Origin: Chryseobacterium aureum
Lineage (GTDB): Bacteria; Bacteroidota; Bacteroidia; Flavobacteriales; Weeksellaceae
DNA length: 64,000 bases
Assembly: GCF_003971235.1 (NCBI RefSeq)
Contig: NZ_CP034661.1
Coordinates: 1,488,001-1,552,000 of the forward strand
Reading direction: 5' to 3'
The translations under genes were made by a program, and so were the position numbers. Every line of letters begins with the position of its first letter. The first letter of the stretch is position 1. Shown one piece after another: positions 27,391 through 38,661 of the stretch. The notes under the pieces were generated by a model. The model was not told where the DNA came from. It was given only the letters and a program-made list of their open reading frames with translations, and did no database searches.

Positions 27391-27422
27391 CAAATATACG
27401 ACATTGAACACCCCTTTGTCAA
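27391..27422 (-). promoter_or_regulatory. Bacteroidota-type promoter of queA
   Basis: On the minus strand, TTG (27420-27422), 21 bases, then TATATTTG (27391-27398), an exact TAnnTTTG. The 5' leader would be about 50 bases. The rest of the gap to 27746 shows nothing further I can support. Confidence 0.75.
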
Positions 27423-27746
27423 GTATTATTTACAATCAAATATAAAACCGTGATTTTACGGGGATTTCCGAAGCTTAAAAAGAGTAATTTTAGCAAAATT
27501 TAAATTTAACATAGAACCTTTAAGTAAAATGTACTTAACTGATAGTCTGACTTCTAAATCATCCCTAATTTGAAACCTCCGCCAATTACTTAAAAACTAA
27601 AATATGACACCCATGATCATGAAAACAATGAGAAAGAAGATGAAAAACAGCCCGCAGCATTCCAAATTAAATCCTGAAAAGTAACAAAAGGGAATATAAA
27701 CTCGACAAACTAAAATAACAACACAGCAAATTAAAAAATGATAATC

Positions 27747-28439
27747 ATGAGTAAATATTCAATTGAAGCATTTATCAACGAAACAAAAGAGAATCCGCAG
27801 CAGAGAGATTACTTTGAACTGGAAACAAAACATCTCCTTGAAATTAACCTTAATCATCAGGCAGTATGGACCAAAAAAGGGAGTATGGTGAGCTATGCGG
27901 GGAATATCAATTTTGAAAGACAGGGAATGCTTTCCGGAGGAATTGGAAATCTTTTGAAGAAAGCAATCAGCGGTGAAGGAGCCAGCCTGATGAAAGCAGA
28001 AGGCACCGGAAAACTCTATGTAGCTGATTCCGGAAAGAAAGTCCGTATTTTATACCTGAATAATGAATCTGTATGTGTAAACGGAAATGATGTCCTTGCC
28101 CACGAGCAAAGCGTAAAAAGCGATATTACCATGCTGAAAAGTATTGCAGGAATGATGTCCGGAGGTCTTTTTCAGGTAAAACTTTCAGGAACCGGACATA
28201 TCGCCATTACCACACACGGTGATCCACTTACCTTAGTCGTAACGCCCGAAACTCCTGTTTTCACAGATCCTAATGCTACCGTTGCGTGGTCCGGAAACTT
28301 AGTCCCGGAGCTGAAAACCAATGTTTCATTCAAAAGCCTTATCGGCAGAGGAAGCGGCGAAGAATTCCAGATGAAATTCTCAGGACACGGATGGGTACTG
28401 ATTCAGCCTTATGAAGAGGTGTATTATATGGAAAAATAA
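27747..28439 (+). CDS. AIM24-family protein
   Basis: 230 aa from the ATG at 27747 (an ATG nine bases earlier is possible). Beta-rich AIM24/TRAP-like fold with GxGxL repeats (GEGASLMKAEGTGKLYVAD, LSGTGHIAITTHGD, FSGHGWVLIQPYEE). Cytoplasmic, no signal peptide. Bacterial members have no firm function. It stands before the M61 gene in the same direction with a 57-bp gap. Confidence 0.9.
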   Translation: MSKYSIEAFINETKENPQQRDYFELETKHLLEINLNHQAVWTKKGSMVSYAGNINFERQGMLSGGIGNLLKKAISGEGASLMKAEGTGKLYVADSGKKVRILYLNNESVCVNGNDVLAHEQSVKSDITMLKSIAGMMSGGLFQVKLSGTGHIAITTHGDPLTLVVTPETPVFTDPNATVAWSGNLVPELKTNVSFKSLIGRGSGEEFQMKFSGHGWVLIQPYEEVYYMEK

Positions 28440-28496
28440 AGCAGGCCTATCTTAAGAAGTGATTTAAAATATTCGTAATAACTAAAATTGCAGCCT

Positions 28497-30032
28497 ATGA
28501 ACCCTTTCATCAAGTTATTTTTTGTAATCATAATGTTACCCCATGTAATGATTGCCCAGACTTCAAAGAAAAATTACGAATACACCATCGATCTTCTTCA
28601 CATGTCTGATGATGAAGTACGGGTCTCTTTTTCGCCTCCTAAGAATAATCTAAAGCAGGGCAAATTTATCATTCCCAAACTGGTACCCGGATTTTATCAG
28701 GCTATGAATTTCGGACAGTATGTTTCTGATTTCACAGCTACCGATAAAAACGGCAAAAAAGTAAAAACCGAACGCCTTGATACCAACAGCTGGATGGTGC
28801 ACGATCTTAATCATGTCAGGAAAATATCTTATCAGGTAGCGGATGGCTGGGATTCTCTGGAAAAAGAATCTCATGAAGCCCGATCTGCCGGCAGTATGTT
28901 TATCAAAGACAGTGTTTTTGTGATCAATTATAACTCTTTAGTAGGATATTTTGAAGAAATGAAAGATATTCCTTACCAGATTACCATTACAAAGAATAAG
29001 GGTTTCTATGCTTCATCCGCTTTGGATTATAAACAGAAAAATAAAAATACGGATAAGGTGTGGGCAAAGGATTACCGGGAACTGGTAGATTCTCCTGTCC
29101 TATACGCTGTTCCGGATACTACCTGGCTGAAAATAGGCCATACTAAGGTGTTGGTATCATTTTATAACAAAAAAGAAAGGAATTATTCTAAAACCATTGC
29201 CCGCGAAATAGAAAACATTCTGAAAAATCAGCAGGATTATCTTGGCGGAACCTTACCCGTCAACAAATATGCTTTTCTGATTTATTATGAATCTTCCCAT
29301 GAGAACGGATATCTGGGAGACGGCCTGGAACACTCTCACTCTACAGTGTGCCTGTACCGTTCCGGAGATATGAAATTTATTCCGCATGCTTTAAACAGGG
29401 TTGCTTCCCATGAGTTTTTCCATGTGGTTACACCGCTCAATATTCATTCGGGAGAAATTCAGCACTATGATTTCCTGAATCCCGTTATGTCTGAACATCT
29501 TTGGCTGTACGAAGGAATGACTGAGTATGCCACCATCCATATGCCCATTAAGCAAAAAATGATCAGTCTGGAAGATTTTGAAAAAAGCCTGGAAGAAAAA
29601 ATCAAAGGCATGAAAAGTTTTGACAACACGCTGTCCTTTACGGAAATGAGCAAAAAATCTATGGAAAGGCAGGATCAGTATATGAATTTCTATATGAAAG
29701 GAGCATTGCTTGGTCTGTGCCTGGATATAAGATTAAGAGAACTTTCTAACGGAAAAACGGGAACTCAGGATCTGATGCAAATGCTTATGAAAAAGTATGG
29801 AGCAGGTAAATATTTCAATGATGATGAGCTGTTTGACGAAATTACCAAAATGACCTTTCCGGAGATCCGTGCGTTTTTCAGAGATTATATTGAGGGTACC
29901 CAACCCATTCCTCTAAAAGAATATTTAGAAAAAGCAGGTTTCAATTATGATGAAGCTACCGGAAAGGTGACTTCTCTACCCAACCCGGATGCAAAGCAAA
30001 TGGCTTTAAGAAAAGCATGGGTTAATCAGTAG
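28497..30032 (+). CDS. Exported M61-family metallopeptidase
   Basis: 511 aa from the ATG at 28497 (signal peptide MNPFIKLFFVI...MIAQ). The zinc motif HEFFH is at residues 305-309 with a downstream glutamate in LYEGMTEYA, as in glycyl aminopeptidase-type M61 enzymes. Most family members end in a PDZ domain; here the chain stops soon after the catalytic region (KEYLEKAGFNYD...), so the PDZ appears absent or vestigial. Probably periplasmic peptide degradation. Confidence 0.9.
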   Translation: MNPFIKLFFVIIMLPHVMIAQTSKKNYEYTIDLLHMSDDEVRVSFSPPKNNLKQGKFIIPKLVPGFYQAMNFGQYVSDFTATDKNGKKVKTERLDTNSWMVHDLNHVRKISYQVADGWDSLEKESHEARSAGSMFIKDSVFVINYNSLVGYFEEMKDIPYQITITKNKGFYASSALDYKQKNKNTDKVWAKDYRELVDSPVLYAVPDTTWLKIGHTKVLVSFYNKKERNYSKTIAREIENILKNQQDYLGGTLPVNKYAFLIYYESSHENGYLGDGLEHSHSTVCLYRSGDMKFIPHALNRVASHEFFHVVTPLNIHSGEIQHYDFLNPVMSEHLWLYEGMTEYATIHMPIKQKMISLEDFEKSLEEKIKGMKSFDNTLSFTEMSKKSMERQDQYMNFYMKGALLGLCLDIRLRELSNGKTGTQDLMQMLMKKYGAGKYFNDDELFDEITKMTFPEIRAFFRDYIEGTQPIPLKEYLEKAGFNYDEATGKVTSLPNPDAKQMALRKAWVNQ

Positions 30033-30099
30033 TTTTTAGGCGAAAGGGTGAAATTGCAGAGCATCCAGAATTCTCTTCCAGAGGCAATATGCATTGTTT

Positions 30100-30420
30100 A
30101 GATTCCTACAGAAAATCTGCGCTTTCATCTTCCAACTCGCATCCCAAACCCTCCTACTCTAAAGCTCTCGAACCCTAAAGCTCTCCCAATCAACACTCCG
30201 AAACCCAAAACCCGCCCCCGATCCCAAAGGCTAAATACAATATCTAGATTCCTGCGGAATGACAAAATGGATGAATACATAAAGTGCATAGTTTGTCTAT
30301 TCCTTAGAAATCTGCGATTTCACCTTCCAACTCGCATCCAAAAACTCCTACTCTAAAGCTCTCAAACCCTAAAGCTCTACCAATCAACACTCCGAAACCC
30401 AAAAACCCGCATCTCAAAAC
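30100..30420. repeat. Direct duplication of about 105 bp plus a dispersed palindromic element
   Basis: About 30114-30217 and 30310-30413 are near-identical direct repeats (AATCTGCGnTTTCA...CTTCCAACTCGCATCC...CTCTAAAGCTCTC) about 196 bases apart. A forward ATTCC-type element lies at 30246-30312 and a half element at 30100-30118, so the pair looks like duplication of element plus tail. No coding potential in the 30033-30503 gap. Confidence 0.75.
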
Positions 30421-30503
30421 TCTCAAACTCCTCACCCTCTAACTTACTATCTCTCACGTCACCGGGATTTACAAAAGTTTTAATATATTTAGGAAAAAAA
30501 TAG

Positions 30504-32795
<2,292 letters not shown>

Positions 32796-32805
<10 letters not shown>

Positions 32806-33851
32806 ATGAGATTGTGAATGCGTTTATCGGTACAAATAATTATAAGCTCACCCCAATTACCGATGGTTTAATTAATACAACTTATCTTCTGGAAGATCAA
32901 GACCAGGAGAAAAAATTTATCCTCCAGAAAATCAACAGCCATGTATTTAAGCAGCCCGAAGTAATTGTCAATAATCATCTGATGATCAATGAAATGCTCA
33001 GGACCAATGATTATCATTTTCAAATTATTGAACCTATCCCCTCTCTAGACCATAAATTGTTGGTAGAAGATGTAAACGGCCAGCCATGGCGCATGCTGAG
33101 CTTCATAGAAAACAGTGTGACCTTTCTTACAGTTCCTTCTTTGCAGACCGCTTTTGAGGCGGCTAAAACCTTCAGCTGTTTCCTTGCTACCGTCAATACT
33201 GAAAAACTACCTGCTATTGAAGATTCTCTTCCTAATTTTCTTAATTTTGAGAAGAGAATTACCGATTATAAAACGGCACTCAAAGATGCCCAACCTCACT
33301 TAAAAGAAAATGCAAAAGCTGAAATAGAGCTCACCAATCAGCTCCTTTCCTTGCCAGATCAATGGATTCACATGGAGAAGAACAATCAGATTCCGAAGAG
33401 AATTATCCATGCGGATGTAAAAATCAGCAATATTCTTTTCGATCAAAATCATAAACCGCTGGCGGTGATTGATCTGGATACCATGATGATGGCTCCTGTT
33501 TTATATGATTTTGGAACAATGATCCAGTCTTATACCAATACAACGAAAGAAGACGACGGAAAAGCTGTAAACAATTTCAATCCCGAAATGTATAAGGTGG
33601 TAAAAGAGGGGTTTTTGTTTTATTTAAAGGAAAAACTGACGCCGGAAGAATCTGAAAATCTTGATTATGCCGCACAGGTCGCCATTTATATTCAGGAACT
33701 TCGTTTTTTAACGGATTACCTGAATGGCAGTACTTACTATTCTATCACCCATTCTGAGCACAATCTGGATAGAACCAAAAACCAGCTGGAGCTGTTAAAG
33801 GGGTTGAGGGAATACTTGGGAGCAAATGAGTTTGAGAGTCGGAGGGCTTGA
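32796..33851 (+). CDS. Aminoglycoside-phosphotransferase-fold kinase (N-acetylhexosamine 1-kinase type)
   Basis: 351 aa with the catalytic loop HADVKISNILF (His205, Asp207, Asn212) and the metal motif VIDLDTMMMAP. Resembles NahK, which phosphorylates GlcNAc or GalNAc at C1 using ATP. The start overlaps the nucleotidyltransferase gene by 10 bases. The last residues (EFESRRA) are encoded by the low-complexity sequence that opens the tandem repeat region, so the native C-terminus may have been changed by it. Confidence 0.88.
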
Positions 33852-33880
33852 GGGTTAGAGAGTTTATTTCGTAAGCGCAT

Positions 33881-34524
33881 AGATTCCTGCGGAATGACAA
33901 GGTGTACGGATAAATAAAGTGTGTAGTTTGTCCATTCCGAAGGAATCTAAACTCTCTTTCAAGGATTAAACACTTGGAATGACAAGGTGTATGGATAAAT
34001 AAAGTGCGAAGTTTGTCCATTCTGAAGGAATCTAAACTCTTTTTCAAGGATTAAACACTAGAAATGACAAGGTGTACGGATAAATAAAGTGCGAAGTTTG
34101 TCCATTCCGAAGGAATCTAAACTCTCTTTCAAGGATTAAACACCAGGAATGACAAGGTAGATGGATAAATAAAGTGTGTAGTTTGTCCATTCCGAAGAAT
34201 CTAAACTCTCTTTCAGGGATTAAACACCAGGAATGACAAGGTGGATGGATAAATAAAGTGCGTAGTTTGTCCATTCCGAAGGAATTTAAATTCTCTTTCA
34301 AGGATTAAACACCAGGAATGATAAGGTGGATGGATAAATAAAGTGTGTAGTTTGTCCATTCCGAAGAATCTAAATTCTCTTTCAGGGATTAAACACTAGG
34401 AATGACAAAGTGTACGGATAAATAAAGTGCCTAGTTTGTCCATTCCGAAGAATCTAAACTCTCTTTCAAGGATTAAACACCAGGAATGACAAGGTGTACG
34501 GATAAATAAAGTGCCTAGTTTGTC
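33881..34524. repeat. Tandem array, eight copies of an 84-85 bp unit from a palindrome-ended element
   Basis: Units start (GGAATGACAA) at 33891, 33976, 34061, 34146, 34230, 34315, 34399 and 34483, the last one partial. The first copy has a complete left end (AGATTCC at 33881). Each full unit holds GACAAGGTGTACGGATAAAT, AAAGTG, GTTTGTCCATTCCGAAGG and a spacer ending AAGGATTAAACAC. The 84-bp units lack one G in CCGAAGGAAT. The same element occurs singly near 23.5, 30.3, 44.5, 56.6 and 58.5 kb. It is not CRISPR: the whole unit repeats with no unique spacers. Confidence 0.9.
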
Positions 34525-34549
34525 TTTTCATAAAAAAATTTAAAATTTC

Positions 34550-34705
34550 AACCGCAAACCCGCATCCCGAAAACTCGAAACCTCGAAACCTCGAAAGCTA
34601 AATCTCGTAACCACTCTAAAACTCTCCCATTCTCAAACCCTCAAACTCTCCCACTCAACAACCCGCATCCCGAAAACTCTAAAACCCTCCGCCTCTCAAA
34701 CTTTC
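34550..34705. repeat. Low-complexity CTC-rich intergenic sequence
   Basis: Repeats of CCCGCATCCCGAAAACTC, CTCGAAACCTCGAAACCTCG and CTCTCAAACTCTCCCACTC. The same type occurs near 23.4, 30.1-30.4, 47.9, 58.35-58.43 and 63.14 kb, often beside the palindromic elements. No ORF supported. Confidence 0.65.
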
Positions 34706-35200
34706 TCAAACCAAAAACTCCAAAATCCTCTTCCATTCCTCCAGCTTTGTTTCAAAAGAAACGGTATGAAGCGGACTGGTAGAAGGCAATAAAAAAATGG
34801 GCAGTTTATAATCTTTCCCGAGCAGTTTCTGTACGTTTTTGTAGGATTTTCCGCCGTTGCAGAAAATGGCTTTGATATTTGGATGTTGCTCGAGCAGCTC
34901 AGCAATCTGATTGGCTTCTTCATTTCTGATTTCAGAATCAAGGCTTCCTTTTCTCTCACAGGAATCGATAACATCCCACAAGGCAATCCGATGTTTCTTT
35001 ATGGTCTGCATTCTTTGGGTATAATCTTCGGTAAATTCTTCGTTCAGCAGTTCAAAAATAATTTTCCAGAATTTGTTTTGCGGATGCGCATAATATTGCT
35101 GTTTTTCCAGTGATTTCACACCGGGAATTGATCCTAAAATTAAAATTTCAGAGTGAGCATCAATAATGGGAGGAAATGAAGAAATACGGTTTTGCATCAT
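34706..35200 (-). CDS. DNA-deoxyinosine glycosylase (UDG superfamily, family 6 type)
   Basis: 164 aa from the ATG at 35200 (35197 also possible; the TTG at 35203 is less likely). The motif LGSIPGVKSLEKQQYYAHPQNKFW (residues about 22-45) is typical of hypoxanthine-DNA glycosylases, and GKSYKNVQ and PSTSPLHTV correspond to later UDG-fold motifs. It excises deaminated adenine and possibly uracil as the first step of base excision repair. Standalone gene after the repeat region. Confidence 0.88.
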   Translation of the reverse strand: MMQNRISSFPPIIDAHSEILILGSIPGVKSLEKQQYYAHPQNKFWKIIFELLNEEFTEDYTQRMQTIKKHRIALWDVIDSCERKGSLDSEIRNEEANQIAELLEQHPNIKAIFCNGGKSYKNVQKLLGKDYKLPIFLLPSTSPLHTVSFETKLEEWKRILEFLV

Positions 35201-35307
35201 CAAATATAAAGATTTTATTTCTTGCAGATGAGGAAGCTGGAAGCTGGGAGTTTGAAGAAAGAAGTTATTGAGGTTTGGCTAAAGCAATAGGGTTTTTGGG
35301 CATAAAA

Positions 35308-35349
35308 AAACGGGCTTCCTTCGTCTACGCTCAGGATAATAGCCCGTTT
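35308..35349 (-). terminator. Terminator after the S9 peptidase gene
   Basis: AAACGGGCT (35308-35316) pairs with AGCCCGTTT (35341-35349) across a 24-base loop, with an A-tract on the plus strand giving a T-tract for the minus transcript. The loop sequence looks like an insertion into a shorter terminator. Confidence 0.65.
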
Positions 35350-35372
35350 CTATTGATTTTTTATATTTTTCC

Positions 35373-37367
35373 TTACAAAGTTTCCTTCAGCCAGTCGAAG
35401 AATTCTCTCTGCCATACCAATCCGTTTTGCGGATGAAGTACCCAGTGGTTTTCGTTCGGGAAATACACCAGCTTAGATTTCAGTCCTCTTAGTTTTGCAG
35501 CCTGGAAAGCTTCCTGCCCCTGCTCATAAGGAACACGGAAATCAATTCCGCCCTGAACAATCATGATAGGCTTGTTCCATTTATCAACGAAGTTACTTGG
35601 ATTGAACTCTGTATACGCTTTTGGCTGTGGTTTTTCCCATGGAGAACCAAGATCCCAGTTCGCAAACCAAAGTTCTTCTGTTGTCAGATACCAGGATTTC
35701 ATATCAAACAGTCCGTCATGCGCGATGAATGTTTTGAATCTGTTTTCATGAATTCCCGCCAGCATAAATACGCTGTATCCTCCGTAGCTGGCCCCTACCG
35801 CTGCTACCCTTTCACCATCTACGTATGGTAAAGTTTTTGCAAAATCAGTTGCTGCCAGATAATCTCTCATAGGCTGTCCGCCCCAGTCTCTTGAAATTTC
35901 TTCGTTCCATTTTGTTCCCCAGCCCGGCATACCTCTTCTGTTGGGAGCCACTACGATATAATCATTCGCCGTCATTAGGGCAAAATTCCATCGTACGCTG
36001 AAAAACTGAGTAAGCGCAGACTGCGGTCCACCCTGGCAGTACACCAAAGTAGGATATTTTTTGTTCGGGTCAAAGTTAGGTGGATAATGGAACCATACTC
36101 CCATTTCTTTGCCATCCGAAGTTTTCACCATTTTAAGCTCAGATTTCCCTTGAGCTAACTTGGCATAGGTTTCTTTGTTTGCTTCAGTCACCTGCTTCAT
36201 TTCTCCGTTTTTAACATTGACGGAGAATAGCTCTGTAGCATGGTTCACGTCTGTTCTTCCAACCAAAAGGGAAGATTTATTGTCTGTGAAGATTTCATTT
36301 ACATCAAAATCTCCTTTGGTGATCTGCTGTACTTTTGCTGATTTTGAATCCAGCGAGAAAAGCTGTTTTGTTCCTCTGAATGCTGCCGTGAAGTAAATTG
36401 TCTTTGAATCTGCTCCCCAGAATACATCGCCGGAAACACTTTCGTCCCATCCTGATGTAAGATTGGTGGTTTTTCCGGACTTCCAGTCAAGAATTTTTAC
36501 GTCATTTTTATCGGCTTCATATCCGTCTCTGGCCATACTCTGCCAGATCAGGGATTTTCCGTCCGGGCTGAATTTTGGGTTAACATCATATCCTTTGTTT
36601 GATTCTGTAAGGTTTTTAGTTGTTCCTGCTGCCAGATCGTAAGCAAAGATATCGGTATTGGTGCTTGTGGCATACTCTTTACCGCTTTTTGGTTTTGTAA
36701 CATAAAGAAGCTGCGCAGAATCCGGGCTCCAGATAAAATCTTCAGCACCTCCGAAAGGTCTCTGAGGAGAATCCCAGGTTTTTCCTTCCAAAAGATCTTT
36801 AGCTCCCTCTGCTTTATCAGAAGTATTCACTACAAATACGTGATTGTATTTTCCTTCATTGAAATAATCCCAGTGTCTGTGGTTAAGGTCTGTATAAACC
36901 TGAGCCGTAGTTTTAGGCGTATCACTGAATTTATCTTTCCCCATCACTTTTTCTACCAATACCTGCTTACTGAAAGCAATTTTCTTCCCATCCGGAGAAA
37001 TAACGATATTGTCTGCTTCCCCAATGGTATAAAATTCTGTCCAGGTTTTTCCGGCATCTTTAGAAAGATAGATTTTGTCTCCTTCCTGAGCATAGATTCC
37101 GTTTTTATCCCACTGAATCAGGGCTTTTTTACCGAAATCTATTTTGGAAGACTGGTTATTAAGAACATTGAGAAAATAGTTCTCGTTTTTTGTTTTCTCT
37201 GTTTTCAGATCTACCTGTCCCACTTTATAGATAAGAGAACCCTGATCCGGTGAAACAGCCTGTACCCCAACTTTTTTCAAAGTCCAAAGAATTTCAGGCG
37301 TCATTACTTGTTGTGCATTCATTAAAAGCGGAGCTGCCAAAGCCAGCAGACTGTACTTAAGTTTCAT
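35373..37367 (-). CDS. Exported S9-family prolyl oligopeptidase-like peptidase (DPP5-like)
   Basis: 664 aa from the ATG at 37367, which gives the signal peptide MKLKYSLLALAAPLLMNAQ; an upstream in-frame start at 37415 would bury it. An N-terminal WD/propeller region (FSPDGKSLIW, WSPDSAQLLY) is followed by an alpha/beta-hydrolase domain with Ser in GASYGGYS, Asp in GGIDFRVP and His in ENHWV. Family members release dipeptides or acyl-amino acids in the periplasm. Confidence 0.93.
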   Translation of the reverse strand: MKLKYSLLALAAPLLMNAQQVMTPEILWTLKKVGVQAVSPDQGSLIYKVGQVDLKTEKTKNENYFLNVLNNQSSKIDFGKKALIQWDKNGIYAQEGDKIYLSKDAGKTWTEFYTIGEADNIVISPDGKKIAFSKQVLVEKVMGKDKFSDTPKTTAQVYTDLNHRHWDYFNEGKYNHVFVVNTSDKAEGAKDLLEGKTWDSPQRPFGGAEDFIWSPDSAQLLYVTKPKSGKEYATSTNTDIFAYDLAAGTTKNLTESNKGYDVNPKFSPDGKSLIWQSMARDGYEADKNDVKILDWKSGKTTNLTSGWDESVSGDVFWGADSKTIYFTAAFRGTKQLFSLDSKSAKVQQITKGDFDVNEIFTDNKSSLLVGRTDVNHATELFSVNVKNGEMKQVTEANKETYAKLAQGKSELKMVKTSDGKEMGVWFHYPPNFDPNKKYPTLVYCQGGPQSALTQFFSVRWNFALMTANDYIVVAPNRRGMPGWGTKWNEEISRDWGGQPMRDYLAATDFAKTLPYVDGERVAAVGASYGGYSVFMLAGIHENRFKTFIAHDGLFDMKSWYLTTEELWFANWDLGSPWEKPQPKAYTEFNPSNFVDKWNKPIMIVQGGIDFRVPYEQGQEAFQAAKLRGLKSKLVYFPNENHWVLHPQNGLVWQREFFDWLKETL

Positions 37368-37605
37368 ATGTTGATATTCATTTTTAACGGATCTATGAAA
37401 TCTTAGCAATTTCATGAGATCCTTTTATTAAATTCAAAGATTGCCAAAGTTAATATTTAAAATAAAAACGGACGAAAGAATTAACATTAAAATTCTTTTT
37501 TAATGGAAAAGCTTTCTCGGAAAAATACAGAACTTTTACATGTGCACATTTTCTGTTTGCTTTTATTCCAAGTTTACAGAGCCGCATCTCTTTCCCTGAA
37601 AAAAG

Positions 37606-37633
37606 AATAGGCTGCCCAAACGGACAGCCTATT
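37606..37633 (-). terminator. Terminator after the holin-family membrane protein gene
   Basis: AATAGGCTG (37606-37614) pairs with CAGCCTATT (37625-37633), extended by GCC/GGA with one mismatch. Upstream A-rich sequence on the plus strand gives a T-rich tail on the minus strand. Confidence 0.7.
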
Positions 37634-37654
37634 GATGAGAGTGTTATTTATATT

Positions 37655-37999
37655 TTAATCTCCGTCTGAGAACATTGAGTTCGCAAGGGAGGTCACAATT
37701 GACAATAATATACTGAAGATAAATGCCCACCAGAAACCATCTACTACCATGCTGTCTATAAAATAGTCTGCAATCAGGATGATTCCGGCATTAATCACCA
37801 AAGCAAAAAATCCTAAAGTAAGGATGGTCAGGGGAAGTCCAAACAGGCTCAAAATAGGCTTTACAAATATGTTAAGTACGCCCAGCACAATGGCAAAGAT
37901 GATGGCTGTAGAAAATCCTTCAAACTGTACTCCCGGTAAGATTTTAGTTAAAAGATAAGCAACAATTGCCGTTATCAATAATCGGATAATTAAGTTCAT
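37655..37999 (-). CDS. Phage-holin-family (4-TM) membrane protein
   Basis: 114 aa with four hydrophobic helices (about 5-25, 28-50, 55-78, 88-106) and LLTKILPGVQFEGF, ILGVLNIFVKPIL and LPLTILTLGFFALVINAG. This matches the 'phage holin family' proteins found widely in bacterial chromosomes. Not part of a prophage here, and real holin function is unproven. Confidence 0.85.
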   Translation of the reverse strand: MNLIIRLLITAIVAYLLTKILPGVQFEGFSTAIIFAIVLGVLNIFVKPILSLFGLPLTILTLGFFALVINAGIILIADYFIDSMVVDGFWWAFIFSILLSIVTSLANSMFSDGD

Positions 38000-38117
38000 A
38001 GAGTTATTTTTTAATGTTGATGGAGTGTAAGGAGCAAAAGCTATTCCAATCCGGAAAAAATAATGCTTCCCAACCCTTTATTAAAGGAATATTCTGTCTT
38101 TTATTTCCCTTACTCTC

Positions 38118-38540
38118 TTATTTTATTTTCATCATGGTTACTAATGAAGTTGCTGCATGACTTTCAGCATCAGAACCTTCGGTCTGAACATAGATTTCGG
38201 TTCTCACCACAATAATTTTACCTCCGCCTTTGATGACATAAGATTTGGAGACCAGCGCATCACCCACGGCGGGCCGAAGATAATTCACTTTCAGCTCAAC
38301 GGTCACTACATAACAGTCTTCCGGATAATGGCTCACGGCTGCATATCCTGAAGAAACATCTACCAAAGAGGCGATCATTGCGCCGTTGAACATTCCAGCT
38401 TTTCTGGTCATCATTTCCATTTTAGGAATCTTCATGGATATAAAACCGGTTTCTACTTCCAGCAGTTCTGCTTTATAGAACTGCAGGGTTTCCGAGCGGC
38501 CGAAGCTGTCTGTAATGAGTTTCTTTTTTTCTGGTGTCAT
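38118..38540 (-). CDS. PaaI-type hotdog-fold thioesterase
   Basis: 140 aa from the ATG at 38540 (the upstream in-frame start adds only six residues). Hotdog-fold PaaI-like sequence MFNGAMIASLVDVSSGYAAVSHYPEDC and VELKVNYLRPAVGD. Would hydrolyse acyl-CoA thioesters; substrate unknown. Not obviously co-transcribed with its neighbours. Confidence 0.85.
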   Translation of the reverse strand: MTPEKKKLITDSFGRSETLQFYKAELLEVETGFISMKIPKMEMMTRKAGMFNGAMIASLVDVSSGYAAVSHYPEDCYVVTVELKVNYLRPAVGDALVSKSYVIKGGGKIIVVRTEIYVQTEGSDAESHAATSLVTMMKIK

Positions 38541-38612
38541 GAATTTTATTTTAAACAAAGGTAAGCGCTGCGGAGTTTTCTGATCTCAACAATCTTAAAA
38601 ATTTTGATAAAA

Positions 38613-38639
38613 AACCGTTTCATCCCTCATGAAACGGTT
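38613..38639 (-). terminator. Terminator after the GMC oxidoreductase gene
   Basis: Perfect 11-bp stem (AACCGTTTCAT with ATGAAACGGTT) and loop CCCTC, with A-tracts on both sides so it could serve both the thioesterase and the oxidoreductase ends. Confidence 0.85.
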
Positions 38640-38661
38640 AAAATCAGGTTTTGAAACCTGC

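Noticed and set aside
27614..27685. Short ORF of about 23 codons, very Met/Lys rich
   Set aside because: No promoter, no recognisable leader or terminator; composition is typical of AT-rich gaps.
33745..34301. Two overlapping reading frames on the minus strand with repeated FRNGQT-like peptides
   Set aside because: They are produced by the tandem repeat units read in frame and have no promoter or family support.
33881..34524. Possible CRISPR array
   Set aside because: The full 84-85 bp unit repeats with small point differences; there are no unique spacers and no cas genes.
37655..37999. Prophage remnant suggested by a holin-family protein
   Set aside because: No other phage genes, integrase or attachment site nearby; such proteins are common chromosomal genes.
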